From: an uncultured Bacteroidota bacterium
Lineage (GTDB): Bacteria > Bacteroidota > Bacteroidia > Flavobacteriales > Flavobacteriaceae
Length of the DNA: 9,599 nucleotides
Direction: 5' to 3'
Assembly (NCBI GenBank): GCA_903888655.1
Contig: CAISUR010000599.1
Location: 1-9,599, forward strand
Shown here: piece by piece, positions 5,934 to 9,599 of the stretch
Layout of the letters: each line of letters opens with the position of its first letter
Numbering within the stretch: the stretch's first letter is position 1
Made by a program: the position numbers and the translations under genes
The notes under the pieces: model-generated
Databases searched by the model: none
Seen by the model: only the letters and a program-made list of their open reading frames with translations
What the model was told of the DNA's origin: nothing

Positions 5934-5942
5934 AAAAAGTTA

Positions 5943-6584
5943 ATGAAATCATCATTTATTTGCATCTTTCTCTGTTTTTCTTTTGGATGTAAAAAAGTTG
6001 AACCTATCGAAGGAATAACTTATACAAAACTCCCTATTCCAAAAATTGAAAATCCAAAAACTTTTGAAGAGAAATTATCTAATGCAGCCATTTCCATACT
6101 TGATTCGGAAGTAGTTTATACCCCAACTTATACTGCCATAAAATATCCTAACGGAGATGTTCCAGCAAAAACTGGTGTTTGTACTGATGTAGTTATTAGA
6201 GCCTACCGAAAATTGGGAATTGATTTGCAAAAAGAAGTGCATGATGATATGGTAAACCATTTTTCATTATACCCAAACTTAAAAAAATGGGGATTAAAAA
6301 AATGCGATACCAATATTGACCATAGACGAGTACCTAATTTAGAAGTTTTCTTTGCCAGAAAAGGAACAAAACTACCAATTTATGAAAATGCTGATGATTA
6401 TAAAACTGGTGAAATTGTAACTTGGATGATTGGCAAAAAATATCCACACATTGGAATAATTACACATCTAAAATCGGGAGATAATAAACGACCAATGATA
6501 GTTCACAATGTGGGTGCTGGACAAGTTTTGGAAGATTGCTTATTTAATTATGAAATTGTTGGGCATTTTAAATATGTCAATTAG
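5943..6584 (+). CDS. DUF1287 family lipoprotein (NlpC/P60-like cysteine hydrolase fold)
   Basis: The DUF1287 core is unmistakable: YTPTYTAIKYPNGDVP (59-74) followed by GVCTDVVIRAYRKLGIDLQKEVHDDM (78-103). The family is thought to belong to the NlpC/P60-like group. C80 in GVCTDV is the probable nucleophile, and H169 in YPHIGII (or H188 in VHNVGAG) the general base. The last domain ends in a strand (FNYEIVGHFKY). The N-terminus MKSSFICIFLCFSFGC is a short hydrophobic signal ending in a lipobox-like SFGC with C16, so it is likely lipid-anchored. The CKKVEP after the cysteine is not a clear surface-export signal, which favours a periplasmic orientation. Substrate is not established; cell-wall peptide cleavage is an inference from the fold. 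Single gene, 213 residues, divergent from radC and convergent with mpl. Confidence 0.88.
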   Translation: MKSSFICIFLCFSFGCKKVEPIEGITYTKLPIPKIENPKTFEEKLSNAAISILDSEVVYTPTYTAIKYPNGDVPAKTGVCTDVVIRAYRKLGIDLQKEVHDDMVNHFSLYPNLKKWGLKKCDTNIDHRRVPNLEVFFARKGTKLPIYENADDYKTGEIVTWMIGKKYPHIGIITHLKSGDNKRPMIVHNVGAGQVLEDCLFNYEIVGHFKYVN

Positions 6585-6616
6585 AAAATTTGATAATTAG
6601 TCAAGTATCTAATTTT
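6585..6616. terminator. AT-rich hairpin between convergent DUF1287 and mpl genes
   Basis: AAAATTTGATA (6585-6595) pairs with TATCTAATTTT (6606-6616) with one mismatch, around a ten-base loop. It directly follows the DUF1287 stop and reaches the first base of the mpl stop codon. The A/T ends give U-runs on either strand, so it may terminate both genes, though the stem is nearly free of G:C pairs and therefore weak. Confidence 0.4.
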
Positions 6617-7971
6617 TAATTGATTAATTGATTAACCTCATCAAAATTCAATCCGCCATAATTCCCTGAGCTCATCAATAACAACGCAGCATTATCAAAA
6701 TTTTGACTAAACAAGAAATTTTTAAAATCAACTGGATTAGTATAAATAATTAAATCGTCTCGTTGAAACGATTGGGCAATTTGCTCGTAAGTTACTTCTT
6801 CCAATTGCTTAATTTTTACTGCATCGGGCGAATAAAAAACCACCGCTACATCAGCTGCATCAAGTGCGCCTTGGTATTCTTTTAAGAATTCGGCATTCAA
6901 ACTGCTGTATGTATGCAATTCCAAACAAGCAATTAATTTTCTATCGGGATATTGATTTTTTACTGCTTTTGTGGTAGCAGAAACTTTACTTGGCGAATGC
7001 GCAAAATCTTTGTATGCGACTTTGCCTTTGCCTTCAGCTATTTTTTCTAATCGTTTGGAAGCGCCTTTGAAACTGGCAATGGCTTCATAAAAATCGGCTT
7101 CATCAACGCCCATATTTTGACAAATCCATTTAGCTCCAGCTAAATTATTTAAATTGTGAGCTCCAAAAACCTCAATAGGCATTGGTCCTTCTGGAGTATC
7201 TAATAAAGTAGTTCCGTCTTCAACAGTATAACTTGGTGTTGCATAAGGCAATTTTCTAATCGTATTTGTTGTGGTTTCGGCTACATTTTTTACGGTGGCA
7301 TCTTCTTCATTATAGACCAAAATGCCTCCTTTAGTGATTTGATTTACAAAAATTTCGAATTGTTCTACGTAATTTTCAAAAGTGGGAAACACATTGATAT
7401 GATCCCAAGCGATTCCAGACAGTAACGCAATGTTAGGTTGGTACAAATGAAATTTTGGACGTCTGTCTATTGGTGAAGAAAGGTACTCATCGCCTTCTAA
7501 AACAATAAAATCATTTTCGTGTGTGAGATGCACCATGGTATCAAACCCTTCTAATTGCGCCCCAACCATATAATCTACTGCAATATTGTGGTAATGCATC
7601 ACATGAAGAATCATGGAAGTAATCGTTGTTTTTCCATGCGAACCACCAATGACAACACGGGTTTTATTTTTGGATTGCTCATATAAAAATTCGGGATACG
7701 AATAGATTTTCAATCCCAATTCTTGTGCTTTCAACAATTCTGGATTATCTGCTTTGGCGTGCATTCCGAGAATAATGGCTTCGATATCGGAAGTTATTTT
7801 TTCAGGAAACCAACCCATTTCAGTTGGAAGCAATCCTTTTTTTTCTAATCTCGATTTGGAAGGCTCAAAAATAGTATCATCGCTACCCGTTACTTGATAT
7901 CCTTTATTGTGTAAGGCTAAGGCTAAATTGTGCATGGCAGCACCACCAATGGCTATGAAATGTGTTCTCAT
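6616..7971 (-). CDS. mpl: UDP-N-acetylmuramate:L-alanyl-gamma-D-glutamyl-meso-diaminopimelate ligase-type Mur ligase
   Basis: Mpl ligases attach recycled tripeptide to UDP-MurNAc, an ATP-dependent step of peptidoglycan recycling in the cytoplasm. The 451 residues match Mpl. The N-terminal Rossmann part starts THFIAIGGAAMHNLALAL, the UDP-sugar-binding domain where MurC has its GIGG motif. The ATP-binding P-loop is GGSHGKTT (109-116). Then come VLEGDEYLSS (158-166), ALLSGIAWDHINVF (182-195), HNLNNLAGA (272-280) and FKGASKRLE (301-309) of the central domain. The C-terminal domain has DFAHSP (322-327), where E. coli Mpl has DFAHHP. MurC itself is usually in the division cluster; this lone location and the N-terminus favour Mpl. 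Upstream on the same strand is the TPR gene, 87 bases away across a repeat with hairpins. I am sure of the Mur-ligase family and fairly sure of the subfamily. Confidence 0.88.
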   Translation of the reverse strand: MRTHFIAIGGAAMHNLALALHNKGYQVTGSDDTIFEPSKSRLEKKGLLPTEMGWFPEKITSDIEAIILGMHAKADNPELLKAQELGLKIYSYPEFLYEQSKNKTRVVIGGSHGKTTITSMILHVMHYHNIAVDYMVGAQLEGFDTMVHLTHENDFIVLEGDEYLSSPIDRRPKFHLYQPNIALLSGIAWDHINVFPTFENYVEQFEIFVNQITKGGILVYNEEDATVKNVAETTTNTIRKLPYATPSYTVEDGTTLLDTPEGPMPIEVFGAHNLNNLAGAKWICQNMGVDEADFYEAIASFKGASKRLEKIAEGKGKVAYKDFAHSPSKVSATTKAVKNQYPDRKLIACLELHTYSSLNAEFLKEYQGALDAADVAVVFYSPDAVKIKQLEEVTYEQIAQSFQRDDLIIYTNPVDFKNFLFSQNFDNAALLLMSSGNYGGLNFDEVNQLIN

Positions 7972-7978
7972 CTTTTAA

Positions 7979-8043
7979 GTTTATGAGTTTATGAGATTAT
8001 GAGTTTATAAGTTTTATGCAAAATGCATAATAAACTCATAAAC
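7979..8043. repeat. Tandem octamer GTTTATGA with inverted arm and inner hairpin, between the TPR gene and mpl
   Basis: Four octamers lie head to tail at 7979-8010: GTTTATGA twice, then GATTATGA and GTTTATAA. The 14 bases at 7979-7992 are perfectly complementary to 8030-8043. Between them, TTATGCA-AAA-TGCATAA (8014-8030) is a perfect seven-base-pair hairpin. In transcript sense (minus strand) it lies after the TPR stop and before the mpl start. It could act as a terminator for TPR, a processing site, or an attenuating leader for mpl. No TAnnTTTG box was found in the spacer, so mpl may be read through from the TPR gene. Confidence 0.6.
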
Positions 8044-8058
8044 AAATAACCTTTTAAC

Positions 8059-8745
8059 CTATTTTTCAAATTTTTCTTTTAATTTTTGTGCTTTCGATTT
8101 GTCTTTGATCTTGTTCAAATACAGATTGTATAATTTTTGAAAGGTAGTTTTGGAATTACCGATCTCATGTGCTTTTATATAATTGCCTTCTGCTTTATTA
8201 TAACGGTTAAAATATTCATCAATATATCCTTTTGAAAGGTAACCATCAACTTTAGACAGGTTCATCAATTCATCTGAATATTTATTGGCTTTATTTTCAC
8301 TGCCGCCAACAATTCCCGGTAACTCAAGGTATAACATAACTAATGCCCAACGGGAATCAATATGTTTAGGGTCAAGTTTGGCAGCTGTTAAAAAAGAATT
8401 TTCTACTTCATCAATCATTCCTAATGCTTTGAATTTATTGACGGATTTGGCCTTCATCCCTAAAGCACCACCATATTTATAAAAATAATTGGCTGTTTTT
8501 GGAAACTGATTTTTTAGAATTTTATATTGCTTTAAAGCTTCATCCCATTTTTTTTGATGTCCAGCGATATCGCCAAGATATTCAATGGCTTTATAGCTAT
8601 TGGGGTTTGCTTTTAAATATTTCTCAAAAAGCACTTTAGCTTGATTATATTTCTCTTGTTGAAATAAATTTTCAGCTTTTTCAAAGTCGGATTGCCCCAT
8701 TATTTGTAATGAAAAAAGTAAAATTATTAATGTTAAAAATTTCAT
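8059..8745 (-). CDS. Exported tetratricopeptide-repeat (TPR) protein
   Basis: From ATG 8745 this is a 228-residue protein with a signal peptide (MKFLTLIILLFSLQIMGQ, Leu/Ile-rich core). The mature part is helical repeats. The first two TPRs are at about 19-85 (FEKAENLFQQEKYNQAKVLFEKYLKANP, then KAIEYLGDIAGHQKKWDEALKQYKILKNQFP). A degenerate central part carries SFLTAAKLDPKHIDSRWALVMLYLELPGIVGGS. C-terminal helices include YFNRYNKAEGNYIKAHEIGN. The PGIVGGSENKA loop is characteristic of a group of bacterial TPR proteins. TPRs bind protein partners; the partner here is unknown and the location is probably periplasmic. The frame stays open to 8928 with a TTG, but that extension runs through the promoter and the opposite-strand RNA element, so the ATG with signal peptide is chosen. 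Confidence 0.85.
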   Translation of the reverse strand: MKFLTLIILLFSLQIMGQSDFEKAENLFQQEKYNQAKVLFEKYLKANPNSYKAIEYLGDIAGHQKKWDEALKQYKILKNQFPKTANYFYKYGGALGMKAKSVNKFKALGMIDEVENSFLTAAKLDPKHIDSRWALVMLYLELPGIVGGSENKANKYSDELMNLSKVDGYLSKGYIDEYFNRYNKAEGNYIKAHEIGNSKTTFQKLYNLYLNKIKDKSKAQKLKEKFEK

Positions 8746-8763
8746 TTTTTGTATAATATTCTT

Positions 8764-8771
8764 CAAAAATA
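8764..8771 (-). promoter_or_regulatory. Putative -7 box TATTTTTG for the TPR gene
   Basis: Minus-strand TATTTTTG matches TAnnTTTG and would start transcription near 8758, leaving a leader of about 13 bases before ATG 8745. No -33 TTG was found at the expected distance. Its position also supports the short start over the upstream extension. Confidence 0.45.
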
Positions 8772-8838
8772 AGAAAATGCTTTTGTAATTGAGGATTGGA
8801 TTAGAAATATGTTCTAAAAATTCAATACAAATACTCTT

Positions 8839-8913
8839 TAGCCCTGATTGAAAGGAAAAACCTTTGCTTTTTCTGCAAAGTTTTGGGATGAAAGCAGGAA
8901 AATGGAAACCCAA
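8839..8913 (+). ncRNA. Structured RNA element, copy 2 (flavobacterial, Flavo-1-like)
   Basis: On the plus strand: TAGCCCTGAT (8839-8848), then an inner hairpin of CTTTGC (8862-8867) paired with GCAAAG (8875-8880) around a seven-base loop. This is extended by AAAA/TTTT (8857-8860 with 8881-8884) across a bulged C. Then come AAGCAGGAA (8892-8900) and ATGGAAACCCAA (8902-8913). The outer stem pairs CCTG (8843-8846) with CAGG (8895-8898), and a small TGG/CCA stem (8903-8905 with 8910-8912) follows. This is the same arrangement as the minus-strand copy near 1299-1396. It is divergent from the TPR gene and has no protein gene directly downstream. Identity with the Flavo-1 motif is from memory only. 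Confidence 0.6.
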
Positions 8914-9212
8914 TAAATCTCGAACCAATCGCTACTAATATACCTCACTATAGTGAATCTTATAAACGATTTAATTAAGTAAAAGATATTATGAAAAACT
9001 TTTTATGATTAACTTATGATTAATATTAAACTATAAAAATGAAAAACTGACAATAAAAATATTTTAATTTACAGTATTTTCAATATGGGACATACATTAT
9101 TATTTCCGATAAATATTTATTTTTTTTAAGTATCATAAGAATTTATAAAACTATTTGTCACATTTTAAATAATTACTAAATATATACTTACTATAACTTA
9201 AAACATGTACCT
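8914..9212. other. AT-rich gene-free spacer
   Basis: About 300 bases with no open frame that looks coding on either strand and no tRNA. Composition is extremely AT-rich, with runs such as T8 near 9120. No exact TAnnTTTG box was found ahead of the small gene at 9213. It may hold the 3' end of the structured RNA transcript and an unrecognised promoter. I see nothing further that I can name. Confidence 0.5.
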
Positions 9213-9365
9213 ATGGGAAAATTTGGATTTTCATTTTCGTTGAATAGATTATTAGGCATTAGACAAGCCAAACAAAAATTTGCATGAAGCACGGGTATTC
9301 CAACGACTAAAAGTGGTATGGAACGAAAAATTGGCGCCAGTATTTTAAAGATGTTTTTTAAATAG
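9213..9365 (+). pseudogene. Small basic protein gene interrupted by an in-frame TGA
   Basis: ATG 9213 opens a frame reading MGKFGFSFSLNRLLGIRQAK and then QKFA. It hits TGA at 9285-9287 (codon 25) and continues in the same frame as STGIPTTKSGMERKIGASIL, then KMFFK, to TAG at 9363-9365. Both halves look like one small, basic, probably helical protein of 50 residues: the character (basic, Gly/Ser/Ile-rich) is continuous and no frameshift is needed. A C-to-T change turning CGA (Arg) into TGA would explain the break. I recall similar short Bacteroidota proteins ending in ARxTGIPTTKxG-type sequence but know no function for them. Alternatives are a sequencing error, a real 24-residue peptide, or stop-codon readthrough. 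It overlaps the convergent minus-strand gene by eight bases. Confidence 0.55.
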
Positions 9366-9597
9366 TGATCACACGATTGTGTAAAGTTGCCTGTGCGATG
9401 TTTGCATTAGGAGCGAAAAGCACTTTCAAAATTTGAGTATCGATACTACTTATTGATGTGCTTTGGTTCATCGTCAACAAATCCAATAATGGAGAGTCCA
9501 AGTCCAACAAAGCTTCCGTTAAAGTCAGATAAGTCGGCATATTTTGTTCCTCCAAAGGCAAACCTGTATTTGGCTTGCGTTGTAAGATAAAAATCAG
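9358..9597 (-). CDS. C-terminal fragment of an unrecognised protein (5' end beyond window)
   Basis: The minus-strand frame is open from the window edge to TAA at 9358-9360, at least 79 codons, with no stop. The TTG at 9561 is not a convincing start, so the gene probably begins outside the window. GC content and codon choice are clearly higher and more gene-like than in the AT-rich spacer beside it, which supports real coding. The visible part has a Leu/Asp/Thr-rich stretch (LTLTEALLDLDSPLLDLLTM) and ends NANIAQATLHNRVITI. There is no membrane segment or motif I can name. It is convergent with the broken small gene and overlaps its last bases. Confidence 0.5.
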   Translation of the reverse strand: MIFILQRKPNTGLPLEEQNMPTYLTLTEALLDLDSPLLDLLTMNQSTSISSIDTQILKVLFAPNANIAQATLHNRVITI

Positions 9598-9599
9598 GA

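Noticed and set aside
6075..6260. Minus-strand frame inside the DUF1287 gene
   Set aside because: It is antisense to the conserved DUF1287 core.
7979..8010. Octamer array considered as a CRISPR or iteron/origin
   Set aside because: Units are eight bases with no spacers, and no cas or rep gene is nearby.
8285..8482. Plus-strand frame opposite the TPR gene
   Set aside because: It is antisense to helical repeat codons and has no recognisable product.
8746..8928. 61-residue N-terminal extension of the TPR protein from a TTG
   Set aside because: It would bury the signal peptide, and it covers the -7 box and the opposite-strand structured RNA element.
9285..9287. TGA as a selenocysteine codon
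   Set aside because: No obvious SECIS-like hairpin follows and the residue expected from context is Arg; a nonsense change or sequencing error is simpler.

Overview
The window looks like part of a Bacteroidota chromosome, most likely a Flavobacterium or close relative in the Flavobacteriaceae. The DNA is AT-rich and the start codons lack Shine-Dalgarno sequences. Several genes are preceded by the Bacteroidota -7 box TAnnTTTG. The proteins (RlmB, RarA, RadC, a Mpl-type ligase, a YjjG-type phosphatase) read as typical flavobacterial housekeeping versions. No phage, IS element, CRISPR array, tRNA or rRNA was seen.

Layout. 2-451 (+) is the C-terminal end of an Omp85/surface-antigen-type outer-membrane barrel cut by the window edge. 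539-1273 (+) is rlmB. 1406-2197 (-) is a rhomboid intramembrane protease, facing rlmB tail to tail across a strong bidirectional terminator. 2443-3720 (+) is rarA. Its stop codon interlocks with that of a three-gene minus-strand cluster: radC (5165-5848), a YjjG-family HAD phosphatase (4478-5161) and an exported protein of unknown function (3717-4478). 5943-6584 (+) is a DUF1287 lipoprotein, divergent from radC and convergent with mpl (6616-7971, -). Upstream of mpl on the same strand is an exported TPR protein (8059-8745, -). The last 850 bases hold few genes: a structured RNA element, an AT-rich stretch with no gene I can see, a 50-codon small-protein gene broken by an in-frame TGA (9213-9365), and the C-terminal end of an unrecognised minus-strand gene that runs off the window.

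The genes do not form one pathway. Several do concern the envelope (outer-membrane barrel, rhomboid, Mpl peptidoglycan recycling, DUF1287 NlpC/P60-like lipoprotein, exported TPR protein). Others concern genome maintenance or ribosome modification (RarA, RadC, RlmB).

The most interesting signal is non-coding. Two copies of the same structured element occur, at about 1299-1396 (minus) and 8839-8913 (plus). Both have the frame AGCCCYGAT ... hairpin ... AGCRGGAA ... ATGG ... CCCAA. A T:A pair in one outer stem is replaced by C:G in the other, which is compensatory change visible inside this window. They resemble a structured RNA recurrent in Flavobacteria (I think of the Flavo-1 motif, from memory and unverified). 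In the first copy the inner hairpin is the same structure that would be called the rlmB/rhomboid terminator. Three spacers 5' of rlmB, rarA and mpl also carry different AT-rich repeats with inverted arms.
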